From the NCBI GenBank assembly GCA_024305405.1, contig JAKNDB010000110.1, positions 744,001 to 808,000 of the forward strand: 64,000 nucleotides of DNA, given 5' to 3'. The stretch is from Dirofilaria immitis. Taxonomy: Eukaryota > Nematoda > Chromadorea > Rhabditida > Onchocercidae. The notes under the pieces are model-generated. The model saw nothing but the letters and a program-made list of their open reading frames with translations. It was not told the origin of the DNA and searched no databases. Of this stretch, positions 27,251-40,738 are shown piece by piece (position 1 is the stretch's first letter; every line of letters begins with the position of its first letter). A program made the position numbers and the translations under genes.

Positions 27251-30212
27251 TTCTATGGTATAATTTTTGGATAATATTTGCATTACATACTATTCATATG
27301 AATGAAGAAATTATCAAGACGAAAAAAATCAGAAATTAATAATTTAAGATTTTACTTGCTGACATTCATTTTTTTCCTTCCGATTCTTTTGTTGAGGTTG
27401 CTTCGTCATTCTTTTCTTTATGTTGTTTAGCGTAGTTTGCAATTTTCCCTCTTCAGCTTTCCTAATTATGATGATACAGCTCTTTATTTTGAATTTCATC
27501 CACATTTAGTGGTCATTAAAACTATTAAGGAGAAGGAATAGAGGACGAATCAATAATGTGTTTCCCGAATCAGTAACCGTGATATTTTTATACACAATAT
27601 ATAAACCATAACATTATAATGGTTCTTTCTAGTGATCCATATTTTTGTTTGCTTGAGCTTGAAATGATATAGCAAGTGCATCAATACCATGTTTAGACCC
27701 AAAGGGAATTCGAAATTAGGCGTAAGCCTACTTAGCAAGATTAGACAAATCAAGAATTGTGCAGAGACACCATAAATAAGGAATAAATTTCGAAACGTAT
27801 TTTCCTGTAGTCGCAATAAAATTGGAGTAGGTGTATCAATTTTTATGAGAAAACTTCAAGTATAAATGGAAGTTTTGTCTGAATTTTTTTGCAAGTAAAC
27901 TTGTACTTTCTTAACTTATACTTCCTATGGACTTCAAATATAACCGAGTTAATTAATTACCTATTTCCTACAACGATAGTCTGGAACATTTTGAGAAGCT
28001 GCAAAAATTTTTTTGGTTTAATTTAAAGTAGGTTCAAAACGAACTTTAATTTACAACTTTGTCTGAAATTTTCTTCACTTTTTCTACTTTTTCCTAATTT
28101 TTCATATAGATAATAGATAATTTGGTGTATTTATTACCAATTGAAATTTAGATTAGACCTATTACAATGTTTCAAAATTTATTTCAGAAAAAATTAATTT
28201 TTTCAATAATTAAACATCCCTGTACTGTTGATATTCAGTACTGATAACAAAGATAAAAAATAATTGTACGGTGTTTTCTGAGTGGAAAATTATTTCTGCT
28301 GAATGAAATCTTTGGACTTTATATGTGACTATATTCTATTTGAAACAAAATGAAAGTGAGCTTAATTCGTTCTTTTCTTTCCTAACATTAAATTATGCAG
28401 AGTGTGCAAAAATGATGTAATCTACCTTAGAAAAAGAAATTCGGTTTCAATATATTTCGTAATTTGAAAATGAGGCAACAAAAAGTTCAGATTTAAAATT
28501 ATTAGTATTACTTCTAATAGTTTTAAGATTCATTTTTTGCTATCTAAAACTTACTAATATTGATTATAATGTACATGTATTCATCTTACTTACTAAAAAT
28601 GCCAATATTAATTGATTTTTCAGCCTTAAAAGTTATGAATTACTTTTTACCATATTTTTTCTTTTAATACTGAAAAATAACGTATTAAATGACTTCATTT
28701 TTATTCTTAATTGAACTAAAGAGTATACCATTTTAAAGTAACAGTATTATTGCATTTATCAAATGATGAAATGGGGCAATATAGATCGATCGTTTTTTTC
28801 AAAACCATGTTATCTCCTCATTATCAACTAATTATCATTTCCCAATCATAGTCCTAATTTTTGCCACCCTGTATAATTTGCAGTTCGTGAGAGTATCAAT
28901 ATTGTCATTATTCAGTCAGAAGTAATTATTATTTCCAGATAGTCATAAGAATGCTAGGAGCGAAATATTTGTTGTATGTCCCTTTTAACTTGTAAAATTA
29001 TTGCTTTTCCGTTTATTTATAAGCATCATTTTGCAAAAGCAAAATTTAATTAAAAAGAATCGAAATCGATTAATCGAATATTCGAAATGTTAAAATTACT
29101 ATCTTAAATCTTTTCATATTTTTTATTACTTATGTTGAGTTCAGAAAGTTTATGTTTAGCAAAAACATGCAAAAATTGTTATATAGTTGATTTTAATAAT
29201 GTTTCATAACAATGATTGCTTTTGTATCTAATCCTTCATAATTTAATAACATCAGGTTCACTTGTATTCCCGTCACTACAATTTGTTTTATAGCGGTAGC
29301 ATCAAAGTATCAATCAAGTGGATGTTCTAATGACTTGAGTAATAGAATTTAAAAATTTCAAATTTGAAATTAATCTAAAAATCGTTTTAAAATATGAAGC
29401 AACATAACATCGCTGTGGTTTGTTTTCCGGATCTTTATGAAATGCTTTTAAAGTGGAAACTAAAAGAGGAAAAACGGAAATGCTCGATGAAGACAATTTC
29501 CAAATGATATATAAATGTCAATTTTAAGAAATTTCTAACATTATTACAGTTACTGATTCAAAAATTTAATGTCCAAAAGGTTTTTTCGTCAATCTTCAAA
29601 CTATTCGATGAAATCATGTCTTATGATCTCTTATGAAATTAATAGGAATTATATATTAATTAATTAGAATCAGTAGCATGGGAATGAATTAAATAATGAA
29701 AAATATCTCGATTTGTTCTATTTTATTCTATTCATGAAACTGTCTGTACTTTGTTTTATCTTTTTTTCGTCGAAATAATATGATGAATCGGTTTTAAAAG
29801 CTGTCAAACAAAAATTTGATTTTAAGTTGGCTTGAATTTCGTCGCTTTATTTATTTGATTTTTATACTTTTTACGATAGTACTTAGCTTGTCAAATTCGT
29901 TCAGATATTCCTTTTGCATGGAATTTTCTTTTATACATATGTAATAAATTATGCTTGAGATGATAAATTGTATCACACTTCCACCAATTTATCAATTCAA
30001 GTTCAAAAAGCGTCATTTTGAATTTACTATTCACTCCTATTAATTAATTTAATTATTTGTAGAATAAATATATTAACTAAGATTTGAAGTTAGTTTCAAG
30101 TTCAATGTTTTATTAAGATCGTACATGGTAGTGAAGATACAAAATAATTACATTTAGTGATATATATATAAGAATTAATTCTCATAGTATAAATGAAAAC
30201 ATTTATTCAGGC

Positions 30213-30242
30213 ATGCGTAAAATCTTGGATGCGTAAAATCTT
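30213..30242. repeat. Short tandem duplication, 16-base period
   Basis: The word ATGCGTAAAATCTT occurs twice at a spacing of 16 bases. No gene context is evident. Confidence 0.85.
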
Positions 30243-31112
30243 ATTTGCGATTTTATTCCATAAGTCAGTTCTGCTAGTTATTAATAATTATTAACGGAAA
30301 TAATAAATTAGCACAATTTATTGGTCCAATCGAGTTGTAACAAAGTTTTGTCGGAAGTCAAAAGTTAATGAAGACTTATTTTTCATTCACAATGAGGCTT
30401 ACGCTATTCATTTTTCTCCAGTTTGATAAAGATTTATCACCAAAAATTCTATTCGTCCGGCTAAAACAATTGCTACAAATTTTCGAGGGAAAAAAGTTTA
30501 AAAAGTTGTCTTAAAGTAATTCGTACTTCACAATTCAACAAGATAACAAGGTTAGACAGTCAGACTATCAATGCTTCTTCGAAGTTGTTTATTCGTAATT
30601 AGCAATGGAGTTTCAACTTAATTATGAAAAATTAAAAATGATAAGAAGTTATTCAATTGCATGCATCATTAAAAGATGTGATCAAATTTTAATGTTGTAT
30701 GAATAGGTAAAATATTCTTTTAAATTTTAGAATTTAAAAAAACTTTGCAACTCTTCTATTACATTAAACCTAACTTTCATTATCGTCAATAATCTTCGTC
30801 AGCTATGGCACTTTATTTTATTGTTCATAGAAATCATTGCTTCAAATTTATGATATACATTAAACAAACATTACTTGTATTTACAACTAAATAGAATTTA
30901 AAAAAATATATTTTATAAGTAAATGAAAAAGAATTTTTTTGATAATGCATACCTCATTAAATCAAATTCGAAGTAATTATTTTATTATATGAATAACAGC
31001 AGAATTTTAAAAGAAATCTGGTGCAACAATACACAAAATTTATTCATTACTTGTTTCACCATAACTTTTTTTGTGAATTTCCAATGATGGAAATATTTTT
31101 GATTGATTTTAC

Positions 31113-34100
31113 CGCATCACAATTTCTTCTACTTGCTAACGCTGACGACTTATATGATTGTCGTATCTTTTGAAATAAAATGAAATGAAGAATAAACATT
31201 TTCAAAATACAAGCGAAATTATACTTGCTAGTCATAATGTTATGAAAATTTTACAAAAATAGCAAAGTAAAATAATGTTTCTCAAAGAATTTTAGAATAA
31301 CAATAACAAATGGAGTCAATTTTGGAATTATTTATTTGAAATATTTTTCACTTTTCGTTACTGAAACATTATGCTATCATTGAATTAGAATTAAACATTA
31401 TGAATGTTCACTACAAGATTATCATAGATGGATAAATCAAAAGTGGAATACACTGAGAAAAGTACGATTAAAGCTAATATAATCGTTTAATATCGATGTA
31501 TAAGATGTTTTTCGCTTGGAAGAGGGATTATTTTTCATGCCGCTTTACTGGCGGATATTTATATGTTAAAAATATGAAAATCAAGATAATTTCATTAGAA
31601 TTATACTTTGAATTTGGATCTCTTTAGTTTTTAAAAACATTGTATTTGAATACAGATAAAATTAAAATTTGATGAAAAAAACATGATATATATGTACCTT
31701 ATCAGTAATACCTTCACTAGTCATACTCCATTTCTTCAATGCATTAGAATCAATTAACACAGATTTTTCAGGATCCGCTTCATTTAGTATAATGCCCAAT
31801 TCCGGAAGTACTTTATCCGTATGCGATCACATTCCTACATATTGAGTATATGAAATAAATAGCGCATAAATTTTGCAAGGAAGTTAAGAATGGTCCGATT
31901 AGATGGGATAAATTCCCAAAGTTTCATCAACTCCTATTTTGTAGAAAATCAGATTTGCATAAAGTAATCGAATCTTATCATTTGTTTGAACAAACTAAAC
32001 TTAACAATTAAATCATTAAATTCTCTATATGAGATGAACATTTAAAATTATAACTGCAAAAACTCTGAAACACAAATCGGAAAACAAAGAATTATTGCAG
32101 TCAAATGAAATGCTTTAGCAAATAATGAATTCAGGATAGGACAACAATGTAGTATCAAAAATCTTAAAGTACTAGAATTTCTTTAATAAATACATTTTTT
32201 CGCAGCAAAACATTGAAAATTTTCGAGAAAAGGAATCGCTAAAATCTATAAAATAATCTCTAAGAATTGATAAGCAAATAAGCAAAGTTAAAAAAATTAG
32301 CAACATCTGAAAGCATGCGAAGTGTTACGTCAGTTGGAAAGATTATAGAGAATAGTCAAATTTTTGATATGAAATAATACAAGTGATTGAAAAAACAACG
32401 AAAATATTAGTGGATGGGTATAATAACAAATAATAAAAAGTTTTCAACGGAAAATATTAAAAATTTTTTGTTATATGCTACAATTGAATATTCGATCAGA
32501 GTATCTGCGATATGGTTTTAGAGAGACAGTGAATTTCACCTAACATTAATGCATTTAAAATATTTTCTTTCCCAACAAATCTTCTCTATTAGAAGCATTA
32601 ATGAAAAGCTGTTAAAATTTAATTTAATTATTTTAAATCCTTCATTATTCTCTTACCAGTAAAAAGCGAAGTTTCTGTACCTATCAATAAGAAGGGAAGT
32701 TTCATTACATATCAAAATAGGAAATTCAGTTTTTGATAAGTTCGAATTTATCATGCTGAAGAAGTAAGGAAGAATTAACATTGAAAGAAAAAATGAATTT
32801 GTCATGTTGGAGAAGAAGATGCAATTCCAAGAACACTGAGAATTCTGAAACCTTTTTACCATCCTAAACTCGATTTAAATTTCAGCGATACATTTCAATT
32901 TTTAAATTTTTTAACACTTCTGCTAACTTTCTAAAGAAAGCTTTTTCACGGTGCTTCTAAATTTTAATTGCTGTTCACCTAAATTTAATGTCAGATTTGA
33001 TGAAATTTATCTGCACCTGAAGAAAATTAAATCATACTGATTTCATTGATTTCATGCCACTCTTTGATATCAATATTTCATGTGAGGATTCCAATTAAAT
33101 TTTGATATAATTACCTTGATAATATCATTAACATTACGCTGATGAGCCAATTCCGAAATTTTCGGGAAAACAGTTAAAGCGCTGACGTAAGGCATAATAA
33201 GTTCATAGACAAAAGTGCTCGATGAAGTACTGCAAGTTACTGTTTCACTGGAAGAGATGGCAGATTACCATCAATGCAGATCAGCTGAATAGAACTACTT
33301 ACATTTGAGAAATAATAAGGCAGAAATTTGATAAGAGAATTTATCACAATGATAACTTTCATATTCACCAAATAACATGCCTTGAAAATCACGTTTTATT
33401 TCTTTTTTTTCGCTATTTGAAATTTCAATTTAAAATTGCACAAACTATTTCGAAAAAAGAAAGCAATCTCAAAAAAATAAATAAAATTCCGACAGTTGTG
33501 AGTAAAAATTTAGCAAACCTAAATCATTTTCTATGTCTTTGGATACTGTGTTTAATAATGAAATCATATAAGCAACAATATTTCGTAACAGTAAACAGTT
33601 CGGAATTTCATTTTCTTCCTTTTGAAAACTGGTAAATTTCAGCAATAATTTGGATTTATTCGTTTAAAATAACTATTCGAATTCACAATGTTTAACTGTT
33701 TTTGATGTATGTACAAAGTTATGACTATGGTAACCATAACTATAGCTGATTAAAACAATTAATTTAAATTTTTTTGATTGAAACTTTTGAAGGTATCAGT
33801 TGTTTGAAAAAGTTTTAAATTTTCAACTTCATATTCATATATTTTATTGCACTTTGAAATTTTAGTTTTAGACATATTAAATATACCACATTGAATTTTA
33901 AATCTTCAATACATCAGATCTTGATCATGCCTTGCGAGTTCAGTCTTAATGATTTCGCAGCAAATAAAAGCATAAATTGAAAATCTACTACTGTCGCGTA
34001 TTTATTGGGTGTGAGCTGACGTCGAGGGGACCAAATGTCACCAGTGTTGGGGATTGAGTAGGGTGTAGTGGAGCTGTTTTGAGAGCACACCGTGAAGCCG

Positions 34101-35507
34101 AAACGTTTATTACTGATTGTACTTAAGTGATAACAATAATATTGATGTTGATCACTCGTGGTTTATATCTTCCCAGAAGTGGGAGTGGTTAATTCTAGCA
34201 CCGGAAACATACCGGATGTGGAGGAAACATTACAGTACGATTAAAAGGGGGATTAGCGTGGGAAAATAAGCGTTTAAACAAAAGAATGTAGATTGGTTAG
34301 ATAACAACAAAAACGTGTGAAAAACAATTTTAAGGAATGTGGATGTGACTGGGATGATTCATAGTTTCATGATCATTAATTTACAGTGAGTAATCTATTT
34401 GCTTATTTGTTTACAATAAGAAATTTATTTAATTATGTAACTGTATGCTGGAGTTTCGCGAATCAGCGTTCGCGACAACTACCATTTGATGCATGCTCAT
34501 GGAAGCAAAATTACTATCCGAGAATTAAGTTATAAGAGCTGTAAGGGTTTAAATCTAGATAAATCAAACTAAGCAGCTAATATGTATTACTGTAATTTTT
34601 ATAAAACTGTGACAAATTTTATGAAACAAATTATCGCTTACCATCTCATTGATATATTTTTCTCCAAGATCAATTATTTCAGTTTTTTCCCAATAAGTTT
34701 CAGTATCAATTGTGCTACACAGTGTAGCATTTACTTCAGATTTTATTTGCAAAAATTCATCCATTAATTTCAATTCCCTTTTGTCATATTTTTGATAACC
34801 CTATAAAATAAATTTAATGCAAAATATGAGATTACATCTCATATTTTGCATTAAATTTACACTTTAAACTTTAAAACAGAAAAAAATGATTACTTTCCAT
34901 CACTTAATATCATTTCTTATAGAATTGCAATCGTTATCTGGAAAAAGAAGAAGATTGATTTTAGAATCATGTGAGTAGTGCCCAATCAATATTACAGGCA
35001 TTTATACAATTTTTCGCTTATTAAATAAGACGAAATGTTACTATGTTACTATTCGCAATAACTGCAGGCTATCAATTAACAGCTTATCAATTTACAACTT
35101 AACAGTCCGACTGTTGAATATTTTTGCATCATTATGCATATTTGAAATATATAACTCATAGGAAATCATTAAAGTTCACACCAAAAAAAGTGAACAAATC
35201 GGAGTTAATAACATGAAATGAATAAATGATGTTTAAGAAAAATTTCAAAAAAAAAATGAAAATAAAATGCAAAACATCGGATAAAATTTGAACAAAAAGA
35301 AAATGAGAGGGACCTCATTGATATCTGAGTTGTAATACTGCTGAATGCATTTTCGAACCAACAAATGAAATTCGTTGACAATTTTTCCAAACTCAGTTGA
35401 AGAATTGCTTGTTTGCATGTCTTTCGAATGATAATAAAACTTTAACTTCTGAAAATTTATTGAGATTTCATACAATATGATAGCATATTCTGGATCTTCG
35501 ATTGTCA
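31113..35507 (-). CDS. Unidentified multi-exon protein (internal exons only)
   Basis: Minus-strand exons with good splice sites, in order: 35507-35314 (TIEDPEYAIILYEI start), 34800-34642 (GYQKYDKRELKLMDEF start), 33229-33115 (FVYELIMPYVSALTVFPKI), 31834-31698 (DKVLPELGIILNEADPEK) and 31166-31113 (IRQSYKSSALASRRNCDA). The first two join in phase 0. The last three also join in phase 0, provided one G is added at 31817-31818. An exon is probably missing between 34642 and 33229, because the phases differ. Neither the start nor the stop was found. A possible upstream exon is 36103-36028 (YLRSNWNCIYENAVLDLF). The protein appears soluble and helical, with hydrophobic heptad-like spacing. I do not recognise the family and offer no function. 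An LTR-like insertion and a long palindrome lie in its introns. Confidence 0.55.
34036..34477. mobile_element. LTR-like insertion (solo or 3' LTR relic), about 442 bp
   Basis: This is a GC-richer block bounded by TGTCACC at the left and CGCGACA at the right, the short TGTC/GACA inverted ends typical of LTRs. Just to the left is the purine-rich GAGGGGACC and a short open stretch running into the repeat (RGPNVTSVGD, then stop). This resembles the way some Gypsy-type pol genes run into the 3' LTR. No target-site duplication was found, and no gag or pol remains. The block lies within an intron-sized gap of the minus-strand gene. Confidence 0.45.
34809..34859. repeat. Perfect 51-base palindrome (24-base arms, 3-base loop)
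   Basis: The two 24-base arms are exact reverse complements around TAC; the left arm starts TAAATTTAATGCAAAA. It ends eight bases upstream of the 3' splice junction of the exon starting at 34,800 on the minus strand, so the transcript could form a stable hairpin at that acceptor. Confidence 0.97.
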
Positions 35508-38153
35508 CTATACCAATTCAATAATTTCTTAGAATTAAAAAATTAGATTTATAAAAAGTAACAGATAAAAGTAATATATCCTGGGAAAGAAACAGCCAAG
35601 AGATCACAAATTTCATTCACAACCAAAAATGTATAATTAGAAGGAAGAACAGTTTTCTCATTTTCAATCATTAGGCAAATGCAAAATTAAAAGTGGAGGA
35701 GTTTTCAAAAAAAGAAAAAATTTCGATAAAAAGTATGCGAAGTATATACGACAAAATATTATTTGTTTCCAATAGTTTCCAAAAAAAAACAATACAAATG
35801 CTGAAAGATAATAACATTATTGATCAAATTTTTATGACATTTGGGCACCGGGCAATGCACAACAAATGACAATTTTGCATCAAATAATTTGAAAGAAAAA
35901 AATACATGAATTGAACTATATAAATATTCATGCGTATGTTTGGATAGATAATGCTTATATTGTTTTTGACATTTAATACCAAAAATGTTGCATAATTTTA
36001 ACCGTCCCTTTCGATTATATATTCTACTTAATTGCCCGTAGAATAAACAAGTCTAATACGGCGTTTTCATAAATGCAGTTCCAATTCGAGCGCAAATATT
36101 TGGCTTTGTTCACAAAAAGGAAAGACAAAACAGCAAAAATAATCCACTATATAATTGTATATCGTCCAATAATGCCTTATCCCATAAACAATCAATATTT
36201 TGGCTCCTACTCCATAATTAAGTGATATTTCGGAAAATCAGTAACAGAATTGCGATAAAAATCTTTGAACTTTCTTTTCTTCAGAATAAATTAAAAATAA
36301 TGGCAGAGTACTTTTAATTCAACTAATTTATTTTTTAGATCATTTGGAACACATGTAACTCAAATTTATTTCAGAGTCATACAATAAGACAATTCAGTAA
36401 AAACAAATCACTGGTTACTTGACTTAAGAAGAATCAAAAGTGATTACTTTTGATGATAACACTAAAATAATTATGAAAATAATTGTGAGAATAAAATTAA
36501 AGCGAGGTAAATAAGCTTGTTTAATCCTTGAATCAAGTTAATCAATAGAAACAATATTAGACGACTTGTATATGATTTAACAAATTTCGCTCATTGCAAA
36601 CTTTTTATTAATGATTCCAAAATTGCTTTCTTTCTACTGTATTAATATTCAACATTAACCAATTTGTTTACCTACTTTTCTTAAGTTTAATAATTAGTTA
36701 TTATGATGAAATGCTACAGTAGTAGCAAAAAAGGGAAGAAAACAAAAAGAAGTTTGATATCATTGATCATGAATTAATATATTATTGAAACCAATGAAAA
36801 TGTTAGAAATACAGATTTTTAATCCCTTGAAATTTTTTTTTCACTTGCTGACTAACTTCATAGTTGCATCTGTTTATCATGCCTTACCATTTCTGATTGA
36901 CTATTATTTATCAAATAATTTATGATTGAAATTTCTAATATTTTCCAAGTTAGGAATTCCAAAATACATATTTAAGGTTTAATCATGTCTCATAAATCTT
37001 TATTTATTATGATTAAAAATCTCATAAATCTAAACCTTCATTTATCTTGAATACGGGAAAACTTTCTGCCCCATGACTACATTTTCTTTTCTTTTGTTCC
37101 GTCTCAGCATCTGTCAAAAGTTTTAAAAATCATTGTTGATATACTTATATTCAGTAAAACCGAATAATTATTAATTACAATGTTGATATTGTTCCACACT
37201 GTGGAAGTATCGTACGAGATGTTATCGGATCAGAAATGAAATTAATCTTTGCGCATACGTACAGGAACACTGCCGCGTGCCGAAAATACAATGTTTGAAA
37301 TCGGAAAATGATATCATTATGAAATTCTCTACTGCAATTTTAATATATTGAAAAAATGATTTCTGCTTAGCTGTCCATCTTTTTGTATCGTTTTTAGAAT
37401 TTTATTTGAAAAAACTAAGGTATCCATTCATCATTCCTTTTCAAGCAAATAACCGTATTATTCAAAGCTATGATTTTACGTGATACTAACGATAGATTGA
37501 TCGAACAGTGATTACAAATGACTACTTTATTGTAGATAAGCTAAAGTTAGGGATAAATATACCTTAAGAAAATGGGAATCATGCATGAATTGAGATCGAA
37601 TTAAACAGCAAAATTAATGAACACATTCCATTTATCTTGACATTGAGCCATTTTGGTACTACCAATAACATAAATGATATTTCAAAATAAACAAATGGAG
37701 GAAAAAAATGAATTTGTAGAAGTACTTTAATAGCAATTGAACATCAACATTCATATGGTGGAAAAATCGTCGCATTCATTACTTAAACAGTTTCATCATT
37801 TTTGCTTCCTCCTTCCTATGAAAAGATCAACTATTTTCATTTCCCAACAAATAAATGAAAAAAAAAGATTTCTACATGAATAATTGTTAAATGACTGTTG
37901 GTCTAATCGATAAAAATTTTTTAGCTTTCAATTTTTTAACACTTAAAAAATATCATATCAATAAATTTTTGTTTTTCATCCGCCATACTTAGAATAAGAG
38001 AAAAATAATAGTGAGAAAATAAACAAATTTTTTAGACAAAACAGAGAATTTCCTTTATACTTTTATTGTCGTTCCTGAAAGGGTTTTCATACAGTGTAGT
38101 GCAAAATGCAAAAATTAAAGTGAAAAACTCCCAAGATTTTTTTTAGCCATAAT

Positions 38154-38213
38154 TTAGAATATGATAAATAATATAAATTATAATTAGAATATGATAAATA
38201 ATATAAATTATAA
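38154..38213. repeat. 30-base tandem duplication
   Basis: A 30-base AT-rich unit beginning TTAGAATATGATAAATAA is repeated exactly once, head to tail. Confidence 0.95.
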
Positions 38214-40538
38214 AACAAAAAACAAAAAAGACACGAAATGTCAATGCAAAACATACTTTTATTGAATTCTGAAAAATGAAGGTATTAAATTAATCTTTTC
38301 AGAAGAATTGTTGAACCAAGAAATCCTAAAACTGTCCTTAAATTGGAATATTACTAATTACAGGAAGAGTATAGAAAAAAAAGCAATGTCAGATATCAAC
38401 ATACCGTTCAGTTCAAGGAGGAATAGATAGATATTTTAATCATGTGTTAGTTTCTGTCATTTTATTTGCTTAAATGATTTGTTTTAAGATTGAAGTATAA
38501 ATAATAAACTAGCAAAATTTGAGAATTTGAAATTTCATCAAAATAATTTCAATTAAAAAAGAGCACTATGCATTAAATAATATAAAAATTTTTGCCATTG
38601 TTTCCTCATTGAATATGAAGAGAAACAGCATTACCAAAGGCAGTCTTCGGCTAGTATCGAACTATTATCATCGGAAAATCACGCTACAATGAATTACACT
38701 CAGACAAAAAAATGATTGAGATTAAAAATCTATAGGGAAAATTTACAACATTCTAGTATAGAAGTCGTTATTGAAAATAAATTACCTGCGTGGATATTAG
38801 ATAAAAGTACGGATTAAAGATATTTTAAAGAAAAACAAGAACTGGACGGTCTATAAGCTGAGACGATTCCTGAGAATCAGTGCAACGAAGCGAAGAAATC
38901 ACTAGATGCCTAACTCTTAATGAAGATGCCTAGCTCACTAATAGAATTTAAAACAAAGCAAGTTTCATATGGTGCCAAAGAAGAAACTTCGGCCTAGTTA
39001 CATTGAAACAATGCGAACAAAAGCTGACTACAAAATCCAAGAAAGATTCTATGGGTGACTAAGCTAGTAGACCTTCCACGTTTTGCAATAAAAACCATTA
39101 GGATAATCAATGTTATATTTATCCACCCAGAGACATCGACTGGAAAAAAATAAATAAAAAAATAATAGAGATGTCTAAAATAGCTGAATAGGAATGGCAA
39201 TCTGATGGAAAAACATTTTAAACATTGCGCTAGTTTACAGCATTTTACTATTCAAGATAAGTTGGTAATAATAAACGAAGACGAAAATTAGGTAACCAAT
39301 TCATTAAATTAGGCATCGTAACAGCATTTATATTAGATAATAAGTCATGCAAAATACAATAATTTAAATACTTGTTTAGGGCTAATTTAAGAATTTTTCA
39401 CATGATTCGATTAAGAAGTTATTAGTGATTATTATTTTATTAGTGATTTAATTATTTTAGAAATTTTATATCATAATTAATTGGTTTTATATTACAAATC
39501 GGTTGTTATTCCTGAGATACTTACATGATACAAACATCTTGGTTATCTCAGTATATTTATAAAACATTTCCGTTAGTTGCCATATAATAGGAAGGATCCT
39601 GTGTAATATGATGGTAACAATAATTTACAAGAATTATGCCCAAATACAAATGCAAATGTTACCAAACAAATCTTTGTTTGAATATTTGAAATTTTTTTTG
39701 AAGTTTTAGAATGTCGAAATTTATTTCAGTAATAATAGGGAGTAATCAGATAATGGCCATAAAAAGCATTATTAAACGGTAGAAAACCAGTCGTCTACTT
39801 GGCTTAATAAACACGATAAACCATTTATCTGTTGAATTGAAGAAGGTTTTTGGACGATTAACTCTGTGAGGATGTTCGGGAGAGTCAACTAAAGAGTTCA
39901 GAAACACAAAGGAGTACTGAATGACTGGTCACTCTTGGTTATTCTCATCTCTTATAGTAATCATTGTCAATCGCTTCGAAATTTAATAAAGTAAGAGACG
40001 AATCTAATTTGATAAAATGAAGTAAATGAAATATGAAAATGTGATCTATATTAATATTTCAGATCGATCTTCCCGAAATTCAAAGACGACAAATTTGTGA
40101 CAACAATATTAACGATTACGACAAAAACAGAAATACAGCAGGACATAAGGAGATGCAGATCCGAAAAACTATAGGAATAGATAGCATTTCAATAATATAA
40201 TATGAAGGAAAGATTAGGAACCTTCTCATCAGTAATCATATAAATAAACAATAATTACAGTGATAAAGTATAACAAAACGCTTCTGTATTGTTGAGGAGA
40301 GCCAGAGATTGATATAACGAAATAGAACGTTACAGGAATTGAGAAAATGTTGAAAAAATAGTGACTGGAAGAGGAAGAGTACGATGAGAAGAAAGTAACT
40401 TTACGTGACAAGTGTTATTTCTCAATAAATTTCATAGAATGAGTGGTCAATTTCGAATTTGCTAATGATTTTTGTTAAGTATGTGATCTTCATGTCGATG
40501 CATTGTTTCACTTTATTGAGACACAACATGCGTACGTC

Positions 40539-40567
40539 TACTGGAAGACAAGTTACTGGAAGACAAG
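40539..40567. repeat. Short tandem duplication, 15-base period
   Basis: TACTGGAAGACAAG occurs twice with one base between the copies, about 170 bases upstream of the MRPS7 start. Confidence 0.9.
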
Positions 40568-40738
40568 AAATTGTTGATGTGCAGTACTTTAATGAATTAA
40601 ACTAAATGTCGATTGAATAGTCGAAGTTTAGACTGCTTAAAGTTCGTAAAACAAATGAAGGAAGGAAGCATATTTTACTTCTCTTCAAGTTCTTGCTAAT
40701 ACCTTTCTATGGGGTTATAATTTAGTACGTATTGCAGC

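Larger units (their letters stand above)
26916..31112. other. Mostly intergenic or intronic; weak minus-strand exon candidates
   Basis: There is no firm gene. On the minus strand, a segment at about 29,390-29,470 follows a good TTTTAG acceptor and reads STLKAFHKDPENKPQR onward. It may be a further 3' exon of the unidentified gene at 31.1-35.5 kb. A second segment near 27,370-27,450 reads as a Lys/Glu-rich C-terminus only if one base is added. Neither can be tied into a continuous model. Confidence 0.3.
35508..40738. other. Gene-poor stretch
   Basis: Apart from the possible minus-strand exon at 36,028-36,103 and a segment near 35,590-35,660 (minus strand, FLVVNEICDLLA) that could be an upstream exon of the unidentified gene, nothing is supported. 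A patch at about 38,640-39,150 is slightly GC-richer but has no recognisable content. Confidence 0.4.

Noticed and set aside
27340..27460. Lys/Glu-rich C-terminus-like reading on the minus strand
   Set aside because: It needs a base correction and has no upstream exon that joins it, so it is too weak to call a gene.
32653..32862. Minus-strand ORF between exons of the unidentified gene
   Set aside because: The flanking exons join directly in phase 0, while this segment would need a different phase and soon hits stops.
38640..38720. tRNA-like B-box (AGTTCGATACT) on the minus strand
   Set aside because: No matching A-box, T-stem or acceptor stem could be paired, so it is not a tRNA.
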